Origin: Intoshia linei
Taxonomy: Eukaryota; Orthonectida; Rhopaluridae
DNA length: 45,401 nucleotides
Reading direction: 5' to 3'
Assembly (NCBI GenBank): GCA_001642005.1
Contig: LWCA01000164.1
Location: forward strand, 1-45,401
The notes under the pieces were generated by a model, which saw nothing but the letters and a program-made list of their open reading frames with translations, ran no database searches and was not told the origin of the DNA. Below, piece by piece: positions 24,201-34,186 of this stretch; positions within the stretch are counted from its first letter, which is position 1; each line of letters begins with the position of its first letter. Position numbers and translations under genes: made by a program.

Positions 24201-27200
24201 TAAGATCTAACCGCTTTATTTTTATGCACTTTCGATAGAGTTTAATTTTCTGAACTGTACGTTGTACTGTTATTACTTCTATAGCCAACATTGGCGTAAT
24301 TATGATGCATTCCTTTTGAGAACGTATTTTAAAATATAGTATATATTTTAAATTTTTTGATGTCATAATATCTTAATAGAGCCTTAATATTAAATTTTCT
24401 ATAATAATTTTCAATATCCTGAAAATAAACGAATCAAACTAACAAACAACGTAAAAAGAAATATGGTAGCGTATAATTTAAATGTTTAGTTTTTAATTTA
24501 TGACAGAGAATGGCTCATATACATTTTTGAATAAAAATAATTAATATTTATCAAAATTTTTAGAAAAGTTATTTATTCACATTAAACAAGTCATTTACTT
24601 TTTAACTCGAACTAAAAAGGATAAACAAGCCATATTATGCAATGGAATGACGGTAATTTTTATTTAAAAAACCCCCCGGTGGTGTGCCGAGTACAAAATT
24701 AAATTTTTTAAATATTATGGAGTAATGACAATGCCAATAAGTTGGGCCACTGATTTAATCGATATTGTATCATGTAATTTACATGCACTAATACCTAATG
24801 AACAAAGAACAGTTAAAATTTTTTATATAAACTAGTATATTTAGGTACCCTTGATATTTGATGAAAATTCTTGTTACCAATATATTGTTGCCTTTTATGC
24901 TTGTTTATCAATTGGTGCTATACCTGTAACATGCGATGTCTATTCTGAAAATGTAATTATTTATTATCTAAAATTATATTTAATTTTAGTCTTCAGATAA
25001 AATTAACCTATGCGAAGTGAATCACAGTAATGTAATACTGACATCAAAACCATTTTACGAAAAATTAAAAATGCGAAAAGATTATTATTCTTCCCTAATA
25101 AAATCAAACTTACTCAAAGAAAATGTTTGGATTTTAATTGATAATCAAATGGAAGGAACGTATCCCAAGAATTTTTCTTGTGAGCCGATATTTACAGACG
25201 AGAAAATTGCATACATTGAATATTACTACAATGACTATGAACCTTTATGTGTTGTAAACACATTTGAAAATGTTAGAAAACACGTTGAAGCTGTATCAGT
25301 AGCTTGCGAATACCGAGAAGCTGAAATAGTTGTTTCTACGTTAGACTTTACGAAAACTTTTGGGTTATGGCACAGTGTACTTTGTGGTATATGGAATGGG
25401 TGCCAAATTATCCAGTTGACATTTAAAATGCTAAAAAAAAATCCTAGTTTATGGTTAAAGTGTATATCTACTCATAAATGTGCCGTCTTCCTGACCACTG
25501 TTAGTATAATCAATCAGTTGATGGTCCATGAAATATCTTTACAGTGTACCACTTCTCAAAATAATAAATTGAAATCCATAAATTTGTCATCATTACGGAA
25601 GGTAATTATCGTTGATTGTGATGGTCCCTGGGTTATTGTAGATATTGAGAAATTTGAAAAAACATTTGAAAAATATTCTCTGGCTAAAAACATAACATGT
25701 CAAACGTCTGGGTCCACATCATGTAATACTATATCAATTCGACGAAGTTTTCAGAGTTCAGAATCAATTAAGATTAATATTAGGCATTTGGCTTATAATA
25801 TAATTAGTGAAAATTGTGACAACGATGAATATAGTCTCAAGATTAACGACTGCGGTGAAATTTTGCCAAATTCTCAGTGCTGTGTGATTCGTAGAAATGA
25901 AATCCAATCTAAAAAACTGGAATACTGTTTTTCTGATGAAGTCGGCGAAATTTGTGTCAATTCTGATTTTATGCCATCTGTCATAACTCAAAATTGGCCA
26001 ATTAGTTCCATTGATAATGCTGTAACCACAAACACTAAATTATCCCGACGAGTATCGGAAATGGGTATATTTAAATCAAAGAGCGTTAAAAATTCAAGTA
26101 CGAATCCTACTCTATTTAGACAGAGTAGTTTGTTGGGATTCTTTTCCAAAAAGAGTATGGTTTATATTGTTGGAAAAATTGACGAAACTCTTTTTATAGA
26201 CAACAAATTTATTAATTTTAGAGACATTATAAATTCAATTTTGAATGTAGATTCAAATTCTGTGGTTTATAAAAATAGAGTAGTGGTTTTTTCACTTCAA
26301 ATTTTACATGAAAAACATCCAATTATAATTGCTGAAAAATGTGACACGGTTAACTTTGAAATGGCTTATCGATGGTTGCATAAGGTTATTTCTGTAATTT
26401 CAAGATTACACAAAATTTCTATATTTTGTGCTGGTTTTGTGGAGAAAAGTATTATGCCAAAGCCTTTTAACAATAAACGGTGTATAGCCATCTTGAAAGA
26501 TATGATTGAAAATTCTGAATTGTCCATTCTTGCACAAGTTATTAATCCTATTCGAATCAATTCAAAATTACCTCTTCCATATCCTAAACAAAAAGACTGT
26601 ATTGGGCCAATCGGGAAGCATGTAGGGCAAATTATTAGAAATGATAAACTGGCTTATATTGCTGGTCGTACTCTTAATGCGGAATTGCCGTCTGACGATA
26701 TTATTTCACTTTTACGAAATAATGCCGTTTCGCATCCTGATTATATTATTATGACAATTGTCAAAAGCAAGGAAAATTTAGCAATTTCTTGTCTTACTCT
26801 ATGGAAGAGGTGTGAGAAATTGGCTGCTGGTGTGCACGATAAATTGGGACATTTAAAATCTTCTTCAAAAGTCGCCATTATTTTATATTCTCATTTGGAT
26901 GTTGTGGTTCATTTTTATGCTTGTATTATGAATGGGTTTGTTCCAGTTTTAATTTGTCCTCCAAAGGTTTACAGTATTCATTCTCTACATACTATTTATA
27001 ATATTGTGTCTGTTACTAAGTGTCAAGCTATTCTAACTAATTATCAAATTTCTTCGTTTCTCAAATCCAAAAATTATCCTAATAATACCAAATCATTACC
27101 AAAAATTTACAAAATTAGGAGTTTGAATCATAAATTTGTTATCCGTGATTATTCCAAATGTTCGGAAAATGTTGTGTTTATTCAAGCTTATGTTACTCCA

Positions 27201-30200
27201 GACAGCGAAATTGAATATAGTCAGGTGTTTTTTTTTATTAGATTTGAAATTTGGTTTGCCTTTCGGTGTTTAATAGTTTTTAAATTAACCCATCATTATG
27301 TTAAATTACCCTAGATCTCTTTTAAAGTTTGATCAAAAATTTTTTTGGAAAGGTGATTATTGCAAATCTCTAACAATTTCATAACTTATTCTATTATATA
27401 ATTTTTCAATTATTCAATATTTTTTGTTTTACTTATCTATCCTGTAATATGTAGTTACCAAATAAAACAATTAATATTAAATTGCTTTTTGACTATGAAG
27501 GACTCCATTTCTGAGAAAGGAAAATTGTTTTGCGATAAAACATTACTCTCGAAAATCTGTATTTTAAGTTGCTTTTTTTAAATTTTAGGACTCTTAATTT
27601 TTTAATTAAACTGTAACATACATTCATCCTAACTTATATAAAATTCAATGTCGTTCTGTCTGTGTCGGTGTGTGGCAGTTTTTAGCAATAACTAAGAGTC
27701 GTAGAATTTTAACAAACACAAATTCCAAGTCAGATTTTGCCGGCTGTAAATTTAAATAAATGTCAATATCAGAAACGTACGTCTTCCCGGTCAAAAACCA
27801 CAAATTATCCTTTTAATTAAAAATTATAAAAGTCTTATAATTTTATAAAAAAAATTCAATTAATATTTTTTTAAATCATAAATATTATCATAAATGGCAA
27901 TCTCAAAACAGTGTATTTTCATGATTAAAACACTCATTTCCCTTTTTTTAAAAAATAAAAATAGTCCTAGAAATTTAAAAAAATTAATCTCAAAAATTAA
28001 CGTCTTCGCTCTCAAAAAAGTATTTTAGCCCTTACGAGACAATAACACGTATACATGCAAAAAAGTACAATCATAAATTTACTATTGTTTGCATACAAAC
28101 AAAAATAAGGCGGTACATATGTCAATTGTGAACAAATTATTACTCATGATATATGAGTACAAAATTAATTTTATTATCAATGTTTACATAGTGTCAATAA
28201 TAAAATATTACTTTATGAAGGGATATTTTAGTTTTTGCGCATTAGATAAAATGTTCTTACCCTTGACCTTTAGTGAATTAAACTATCTTTAATTTTTAAT
28301 AAGATTGAACTGTACATAATAATATAAAATTTAATTTTTTGGGTTTATTATATTAAAAGTTGCAATATAATAATGATTCTATTTTAATTTTAATTAACAA
28401 AGATTAAAAATTAATATTCAGTAATGAAATTGAACAATATCAAAGGAAAATTGTCCGCTTCACAGAACATAAAATTGAATTACTGATTGTTGAGTCAACA
28501 AAAATCTAATTTCTTTATCAATTTTTTATTATAAATCTCTTGATAAAGATTAAATTTCATAGATTTAAAAATGCCCGGTAAGATAAAACATTAGCATCAA
28601 TTTAAGCAGTTATTTTAAATTTGTTTTTTTATTATTAATGAATTAAATTTAAAAAAACCTTGGGATGTGCCTTTAAAGTTTTGAACAAATTATAGCTCAT
28701 CGTAACTAACATTTATATATTATTTTTTTGAACTTTTTGTTTGAAACACTGGAGTATTTTTATAATAAAATAATTAACTCTAAATTTACATAAATATTTA
28801 TTAACAATTAATGTAAATAATTAATTCGCATCTCAATAACCTGAAGCCATTTTTAAGAACAGATTTAACGATATTTATAAGTTTTTATAAATGTATGTAT
28901 GCAATTAAAATTTCCTAAAACGTGCAAAGTAAAATAATCAAGATAAAATTTATACTCCATGGTATAAAATATAGATACGGAATATTATACATCATATTTG
29001 AATATGGATACTATTTAATGCTCCGACTAATTTAATAGTTTCAGCGTCTAATTTAATATTTATAACGCATAATTTAATTAATTTAACATTATTTAAAAAG
29101 TACTGTGGTCGTCTAATTTAATGCTTAAGCGTGTAATATAATTATTGTACTATCTAACTTAATATTCGAAACGTTTGAATAAATTTATAAATTTCTGATG
29201 ATCACCACAAATCAACATTTCTCATAAGCCGTTTTTTTATGTATTAGCATTTTTAAGTAAATTTTGGAGTTATTATTATTGCAAAATTTAATTTAATAGT
29301 TACAACGTCTAATTAATTTCGCTTCTATAATTATAATTATTAATATTAATTAATTAGATAAAATTAAAAATAAAATAACTAAAAACATTTATATTGTTAT
29401 TTTTAATTTAGTGAATTAACTGTTAATTTATCACTGCCTCAGCAAAGCTTGATTAACCTGAGCTGGTCGTCCCCTCTTTCTTTTGACATTCAATGGGAGA
29501 GCTTTCGACTCTTGAGGTACAATACACCCATCAATTTTTAATCGTATTGCTATACCGATAGAATGTTTACACATGTAATTTTTACACCAAAAGGGACACG
29601 TACACTTCGAAAACTTCTAATTTTTACGATCCAGCGGTATTTTCCAAACAGAATTTAAACATTTTCTCATATTGAAAAAATTTTCAAAACTGCTTTGATT
29701 TATTGAATTCACATATTGAAACACTTGGTCCTCGGTCAAGTTAACATTATTTACAATAAAAATTCAGTTAATAGCAGTGGCGTAGCGTGACTCTTCTCAC
29801 AAGGTGTTCGGGAATGGTTCCTTGGTAACATAACATTTTTAAATAAAGTTAAAATAAATACCGAAATATAAAGAAATGTTCATAAGGGGTCGCGAATACA
29901 GAAAATTTGAAAACCACTTCTATAAAGTATGCTTGAAAGGTAACAAGTATATTTGATATGAATTTAATTTGTTTTATTCTTGTAAATAAAATTTTTGACC
30001 GATTAGAAATAGAATACTGTATTTAAATTAAAGTCTAAATCTATATCTAAGTGTAAGTTGTTCATTTTATTTTCAACACACTTTGAGTAAAATTTGACAA
30101 TGTAAATCTCTATAGAAAATATTTCCATATTATAAATGTTAGCATAAATTTATCATTAAGATACTATGAAATTGGGTTCGCTAAATTTTCAAGACATCTT

Positions 30201-32624
30201 AAGTCAAGTTAATTTTAGAATTTAAATCTCTATAGAAAATATTTATCTAATTTTTACGATGTACAAATTTATTCTAATTGAAATTTATTATGAGTTTAAA
30301 ATTTTGTACTGATGTTTTAATTTTAACAGATAATTTATTATTGACATTTTATATGAATATCGAATATGAACTGTGATGTGATATCGAACTTAAATTATAA
30401 AAATTATGTTATTTATTAAATATAATTTTTTTAAATTTTAAATTGTCTAGGGTGTTCCGCGAACACCTTGCACACTATGACGCTACGCCACTGGTTAATA
30501 GTTATTTGTCAATAAATTAAAAGTTAGTTTTATATAAAATAAATGCTACTTCTATTAATTTAGACGCTGGTGAAATTAGACACTGTAACTATTAAATTAT
30601 ATGTTGCAATAATAAGAATATTAATTAATTCTGAGTAACCTTAACATAATTTTGACGATAATTTAAATTTAAATACGAAAATCTAAATATAAATCCATTT
30701 ATATAAGTATTTAATTAAAATATAATAAAGCTCTAAAATTATTGCTTAGATTGCATATTTTTAAAAATCATTTTGCTCGCTATATACAGTCTCAAATAAG
30801 GCTCACTGTTTTAGAACAATTTTATAGCTCAGAGAAAACGTAAAGTATTGTATTTTATTAGTAACACTTTCAATTGTTTACTTTGAATAATCTTTCGAAA
30901 TAATTTTATGAAAACGTTTGACTTTTATTTTGTGAAATTTAAGTTTTTATGAATTGAAAATGTTATGTAAATTTTAGTAAAAATAAATAGTCTCGTAAGG
31001 GTTAGTATTCATTTTTTTTATTTTGATATAAATAGTGATTTATACGGACGAAAGTACTGGGTATAATTTTTTTTTAAATTCTAGAACTTTTTTTATTTTT
31101 CAAACTTGGGATTTTGACTCTGAAGGTCTCAACTTCTGAGAAATGAAAATTTTTTTTGCGATAAAACATTAATAGAAATTGGGTTATTTTGAATTATACA
31201 ATTGTTAATTTTTGATATAATGAAAATATATATTTTAGATGACATACAAATCAATATTAAACATTTGTAATGCGATACGACTTCATTGCGAAGCTTATCT
31301 TAACAAGACTACATTGCTATGCTTTGACATACACCACTCATTTTGTATGATAATGTTGGTATTTATGGCCGTATATAGCAAACAATCCAACATAATTATA
31401 CCTCCAAGTGAATTGGAATACAACCCAGCGCTATGGCTTCAATGTCTAACAAAATACAAAATACAAAATACTTATATCGACTTTAATGTTATGAACGTTA
31501 CCTTTAACTTTTTAATAAATACAGATTGCAACATTTTACCTTCATCTTATGGAAGTAAATCTTGCATCATAAAAAAATTTGCAGACTTTGACTTTTCTAA
31601 TTTACGCAACGTTTCAATAGTTTTAAAGTACCGTTCTGTAACGAATAAATTTTGTAAAATTACCTGTCTACTCTCAAAATATGGATGGACTCCAAACATC
31701 ATTACAAATGTTTTTAGTTGTCAATGCAATTACGCTATTTGTTTAAAGGTACATTTTTGCTATATTCCGATTTTATTAAATTTTAATATTTTAGAATCCT
31801 TATTTGTATTTTCCAAATGAAATTTATATTAGTGCCCAATCGTTACGCAATAGACGTATTCAAATTGTTAATAAGGACAGTGATTGTATTTCAATTAAAA
31901 TGTATGCGGTTCCTTCTTTGTTACCTGGAGTCGAATTAATTATTGTTGATCCAGACACAAATACTCAATGCAGTGAGTGTCAGTTTGGTGAAATATGGTT
32001 ACGGTCAGAATTTGGGGCCACCGTTTTGTGTAGTATTAATGACGGTGAATCTTGTCTATCTGCAGCTGAAAGCTTTGCTAATGAACAAAGGGTTTATTTT
32101 TATATATGAAATATATATTAACAGTTTAATCATTTTAGGTGATTGCTGGTTCACCCGATATACTTAACAAGTGTTGGTCAAGGTCAGGCATTTATGGTTT
32201 TACTCATACTATTCAAAATGATTTTAACAACACTAATGTAACATGTCTATACATTTTAGGAAGTTTATCTGAACAGTTGTACTACAATAGACATTATTAT
32301 TATCATGTTGATATTGAAGATTCCATTGTACAGTGTGCTGACGGTATTAATGATGCTTGTATTTTGGCTTATGAAGATCAATTATTAGTCATTGTTGAGT
32401 ATAATGGACTCATGGAATATATTCTCAACTGTGTTATTAAAATTAGTATCAAATTAATTGAAGATAATTACATTACCCCTTCCATTATCATGTTTGTTGA
32501 ACCTCAATGTATTCCACGCAATTCCCGAGGCGACAAGCAAAGACCTCTTCTAAAAAAAATGATTGAAGAAGATTCAAGCTGCTGTCGTCCTATTTATACT
32601 CAGATTTTTAGAAATATTGCTTAA
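18282..32624 (+). CDS. DIP2: Disco-interacting protein 2 (DIP2), complete, 14 exons, 1,550 aa
   Basis: Exons: 18282-18441, 18661-18873, 18994-19131, 19179-19231, 19281-19332, 19373-19443, 19542-19658, 21075-21198, 24564-24652, 24845-24952, 24990-27224, 31239-31748, 31795-32091, 32139-32624. All join in phase; the total is 4,653 nt. The 1,550-residue length fits animal DIP2 (about 1,570). Residues ~45-85 resemble the DMAP1-binding domain (NRSKLIAGII, as in KKRSKLIGAY). Two adenylate-forming (FAAL-like) domains follow, at about 280-830 and 930-1550. Diagnostic matches include FITYG/EKLF, VPLIF...VAFYACL, AGFVEKSIMPK, DEVGEICV, FGEIWLRS and near the end IPRNSRGDKQR. DIP2 is a conserved cytoplasmic acyl-CoA-synthetase-like protein linked to lipid homeostasis and neuronal morphology. 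Introns 7, 8 and 11 (1.4, 3.4, 4.0 kb) are swollen by repeats; five are 37-49 nt. Small ORFs inside exons are shadows. Confidence 0.96.
18539..18558. repeat. Perfect 20-bp palindrome in DIP2 intron 1
   Basis: TATCGTATAATTATACGATA is identical to its reverse complement. It stands in the longer, 219-nt first intron. It could be a dimeric protein site or chance in AT-rich DNA, but the CG-containing arms make chance less likely than for a pure A/T palindrome. Confidence 0.6.
19485..19570 (+). repeat. Family B fragment spanning the DIP2 intron 6 / exon 7 boundary
   Basis: The run TTTAAATTTTGGGAC, then TTAATTGGGGTTTTTAACC, then AAGGACTCACTTTCTGAAAA matches the B tail half (compare 12085-12165, 20850-20915, 27485-27520 and 43340-43390). 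The predicted acceptor AAG|GACTCA (19541/19542) lies inside the match, so exon 7 begins within repeat-derived sequence. Confidence 0.7.
19964..21012 (+). repeat. Composite A + B repeat filling DIP2 intron 7
   Basis: The A head (GTTATGTACTACGTAC at 19971-19986) is disrupted by a short insertion in the GCTCTGC...GAGGGCAC part. Two hairpin-containing segments follow in tandem (about 20050-20160 and 20160-20260), then the B body from about 20330 and the tail AAATAAACAATAACACC at about 20990. It lies on the same strand as DIP2 and accounts for most of the 1,416-bp intron. No coding capacity. Confidence 0.8.
21671..22327. mobile_element. Foldback element with 169-bp inverted arms, in DIP2 intron 8
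   Basis: The arms 21671-21839 and 22159-22327 are near-complementary (TAAAAACGGCACAACTTAAA outward, AATTTCACT inward), about 90% by eye. The loop (21840-22158) contains a segment at about 21983-22117 (family C) that recurs at 42641-42768 inside a different foldback element. No open frame. No clear target duplication. Confidence 0.8.
22654..23273. mobile_element. Non-autonomous hAT element (620 bp) with perfect 8-bp target duplication
   Basis: Terminal repeats TAGTGTGTTTAACTT and, reversed from the right end, TAGTGTGTTCAACTT. The direct repeat GTCTGTAC flanks both ends (22646-22653 and 23274-23281). Several AACTCAGTA / AGTACTTTT motifs occur just inside the ends, like the subterminal binding sites of hAT elements. 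No coding sequence. It lies in DIP2 intron 8. Confidence 0.9.
23294..23654. mobile_element. hAT-like miniature element (361 bp), CAGGGGYGGATYCAAG ends
   Basis: Left end CAGGGGCGGATTCAAG; the right end reads CAGGGGTGGATCCAAG in reverse complement. Inside, GGGGGTGCAGTTGCACCCCT forms a palindrome near the left end and a related GGGGTGCGAGCG lies near the right. CAGGGGCGG ends are typical of hAT elements. No clean 8-bp duplication is visible. It begins only 12 bp after the target duplication of the neighbouring hAT element. Confidence 0.75.
27450..28015. repeat. Degenerate B repeats, head-to-head, at the start of DIP2 intron 11
   Basis: 27460-27650 (plus) carries TTTGACTATGAAGGACTCC, GCGATAAAACATTACTCTCG and a decayed tail AAACTGTAACATACATTC. 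About 27700-28010 reads as B sequence in the opposite orientation (GGTCAAAAACCACAAATTAT). The copies are more diverged than those at 9541-11113 but have the same arrangement. Confidence 0.55.
28029..28247 (+). repeat. Dispersed repeat family D, copy 2, in DIP2 intron 11
   Basis: Runs from CCCTTACGAGACAATAACAC to TTTTTGCGCATTAGAT and is the reverse complement of 1-261 with few differences. It lacks the 42-bp insert of copy 1. The shared motif TCTCGTAAGGGTT also appears alone at about 30990-31003. The open frame at 28089-28292 is inside the repeat and not a gene. Confidence 0.85.
29431..29748 (-). pseudogene. MULE-type transposase C-terminal fragment with SWIM zinc finger
   Basis: A single minus-strand frame of 106 codons with one internal TAG. 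Before the stop it reads LTEDQVFQYVNSINQSSFEN and WKIPLDRKN; after it, KFSKCTCPFWCKNYMCKH, SIGIAIRLKI and KRKRGRP, ending QALLRQ and TGA. C-x-C-(x)n-C-x-H is the SWIM zinc finger that closes MULE transposases, and KRKRGRP followed by ALxRQ is the usual tail in invertebrate copies. The catalytic DDE region is missing, perhaps split away by the hAT insertion immediately upstream. The internal stop shows it is dead. Confidence 0.88.
29775..30493. mobile_element. Non-autonomous hAT element (719 bp) nested in the MULE relic
   Basis: Ends CAGTGGCGTAGCG and CGCTACGCCACTG are perfect 13-bp inverted repeats. The 8-bp duplication GTTAATAG flanks both sides (29767-29774 and 30494-30501). A palindromic GTGTTCCGCGAACAC lies near the right end. 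Two direct repeats of AAATCTCTATAGAAAATATT lie at about 30106 and 30226. No coding sequence. Confidence 0.93.
31025..31232 (+). repeat. B tail fragment at the 3' end of DIP2 intron 11
   Basis: Carries GGGATTTTGACTCTGAAGG, TGCGATAAAACATTAA and AGAAATTGGGTTATTTTGAA, then ends in an A/T tract directly followed by the exon 12 acceptor (TATATTTTAG at 31238). Confidence 0.6.
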
Positions 32625-32682
32625 TAGTTCGATCACCTTATTCCGATTTGTAATTTGTCACACAAGTTACATTTTTGTATAT

Positions 32683-32688
32683 AATAAA
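32683..32688 (+). terminator. Polyadenylation signal of DIP2
   Basis: AATAAA lies 59 nt after the DIP2 stop codon, a usual distance for a short 3' UTR. Confidence 0.55.
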
Positions 32689-33024
32689 TTATCAAAAGTA
32701 ATATTAAATATAATGCAGTGGTTTCAACCTTTTTTATAGTGATATGAATTTATCTAGAGTTTATAAATTACAATCATGTAAATTACTGTCTCAAAAATAA
32801 TTTAGTTAGCAAATTTATACTTGTCAAGTAAACTATGCACGGGTTGACATGTCACGGCTTTGAACCCTTCCAGGCGGTTGAAAACTATAAAAGTGGAATT
32901 ATCTAACGGTCTATTTTCTAATTTGATTATAGGTGAATAAAAAGTTGGCTAGTTATTAACCCATTTAATGAATACATGGCACTTAGTTACCATAAAAATA
33001 ATAACGTATTTTATTAATTATACT

Positions 33025-33540
33025 ATCTTGACTGTTATGTACTTTGTACAAACAGCATCCTAGCTCTGCCGAGGGCGAAAATTTTATTCTACCATAAAAA
33101 TAATGTGGGGTTTTGATGGTGAAAATTATTTTTTTTGATGTTTCCATTTATGATAATGTTGATGATTTTAAAGACTTAACTTGATTTTAACTTTTAAAAT
33201 TAAAGTTTAATTGAAGAAGGAGGCAAAGATAACGATTGTTTTACAAGTAAATCAATTCGGAAAAATTAATTTTATTGTATTGAGCAATAATTCTTATTTA
33301 ATTTGAAAAACCTACTATTTTTTGCAATTAATTTTTATTCTTTTTAAAAAAGTCGTAAAGAATCGAAATTGTAAATATAGTAAAATTTTGCGATTCCGAT
33401 TCCTTGTAATCGTTGCATCACTAATAAAAACTTTTCCTGAAAAAAACGATATTAGAAATTGGGTTTTTTTAAATTTTACTACTGTTAATTTTTTCAATAA
33501 GTGGTTACACACATTCATTTTTTTATAAGTAAAGGTTAAT
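33025..33540 (+). repeat. Composite A-head + B repeat downstream of DIP2
   Basis: The A head is here as GTTATGTACTTTGTACAAAC and CTAGCTCTGCCGAGGGC (33036-33076). It goes directly into B sequence with GTGGGGTTTTGATGG, a long divergent middle, GAAATTGGGTTTTTTTAAAT and the tail AAGTGGTTACACACATTC. The A interior is missing, as at 6180-6592. The paired small open frames at 33315-33528 are repeat sequence. Confidence 0.7.
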
Positions 33541-33631
33541 TACAAATAAATTTTCAAAATTGTATAATTATATTTTAACACATCAATGCTAAATTTTTTT
33601 CAAACTTTGTACTATACGGTAATACACACAT

Positions 33632-34180
33632 TAGGGGTGTGAATTTTTTCACTTTTTTGCGAAAATACAAAAGTGCCACCCCATACGTGGAAGATGGGGT
33701 TGATTTGATACACAATTATCAAAAAATTATATAAAAAGGATTAAAAAAACCCTAGGGCAAAGCACTTCAAAATATGAATAATGAGCAAAATTTAATTTAT
33801 TTTGTATAGTAAATTTTATGGTAATAATTATTTTCATAACAATTAATTTTCAATTCATATTTTTTTATATTTATTCAGTTTTCTCATTGGAATCGGTTTT
33901 TCATCAATTCGGCGTTCATCATTCGCTAGACGATAATTTTGCGCATCTTTATAACTATTTGTATAAAATTTTTTATATTTAAAATAATATTTTTAAGAAA
34001 ATTGTCATATATTAGTTACTGTGAGCGATACATTGTTCAAAAGTTTAGAGGCGATACCCCAGGGTTTTTTATAACAGTTGAGAGGTAAGATTGGTGAAAA
34101 TTGAATATTTTATTTTAATTTTTATATTTTTATATGGTGGAAGGGTGCACTTTTAATATAAAAATTCGTTCACACCCCTA
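33632..34180. mobile_element. TAGGGGTGTGAA-ended element (549 bp), probably hAT-like
   Basis: The ends TAGGGGTGTGAA and TTCACACCCCTA are perfect 12-bp inverted repeats. The hexamer ACACAT flanks both sides (33626-33631 and 34181-34186). TAGGGG-type ends fit hAT, where an 8-bp duplication is expected. Here only 6 bp match, within CA-repeat-like DNA that could blur the boundary. The internal GTGCCACCCCATACGTGGAA stretch has no open frame. Confidence 0.8.
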
Positions 34181-34186
34181 ACACAT

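Larger units (their letters stand above)
29028..30599. mobile_element. Mutator-like (MULE) element relic with repeat-rich ends, in DIP2 intron 11
   Basis: The left end TAATTTAATAGTTTCAGCG (29028 on) and the right end in reverse complement, TAATTTAATAGTTACAGTG, match over about 27 of 30 bp. The left end continues as degenerate ~20-bp tandem repeats of CGTCTAATTTAAT type to about 29170 and again near 29290. Between the ends lies a SWIM zinc-finger transposase fragment (29431-29748) and a nested hAT element (29775-30493). Target duplication was not resolved; the left boundary may extend a little further. Confidence 0.65.

Noticed and set aside
24157-24366. Minus-strand 69-codon frame in DIP2 intron 8 with fairly balanced composition (ECIIITPMLAIEVITVQRTV)
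   Set aside because: It looks somewhat protein-like, but has no recognisable family, splice partners or start context. Kept only as something to test with RNA data.
25764-25991. Antisense open frames inside DIP2 exon 11 (also 26366-26560)
   Set aside because: Shadows of the real coding frame on the plus strand; no independent features.
32714-32888. CAGTGGTTTCAACC near GGTTGAAAACT, a possible small hAT element after DIP2
   Set aside because: The right end departs from the left after about nine bases and no target duplication was found.
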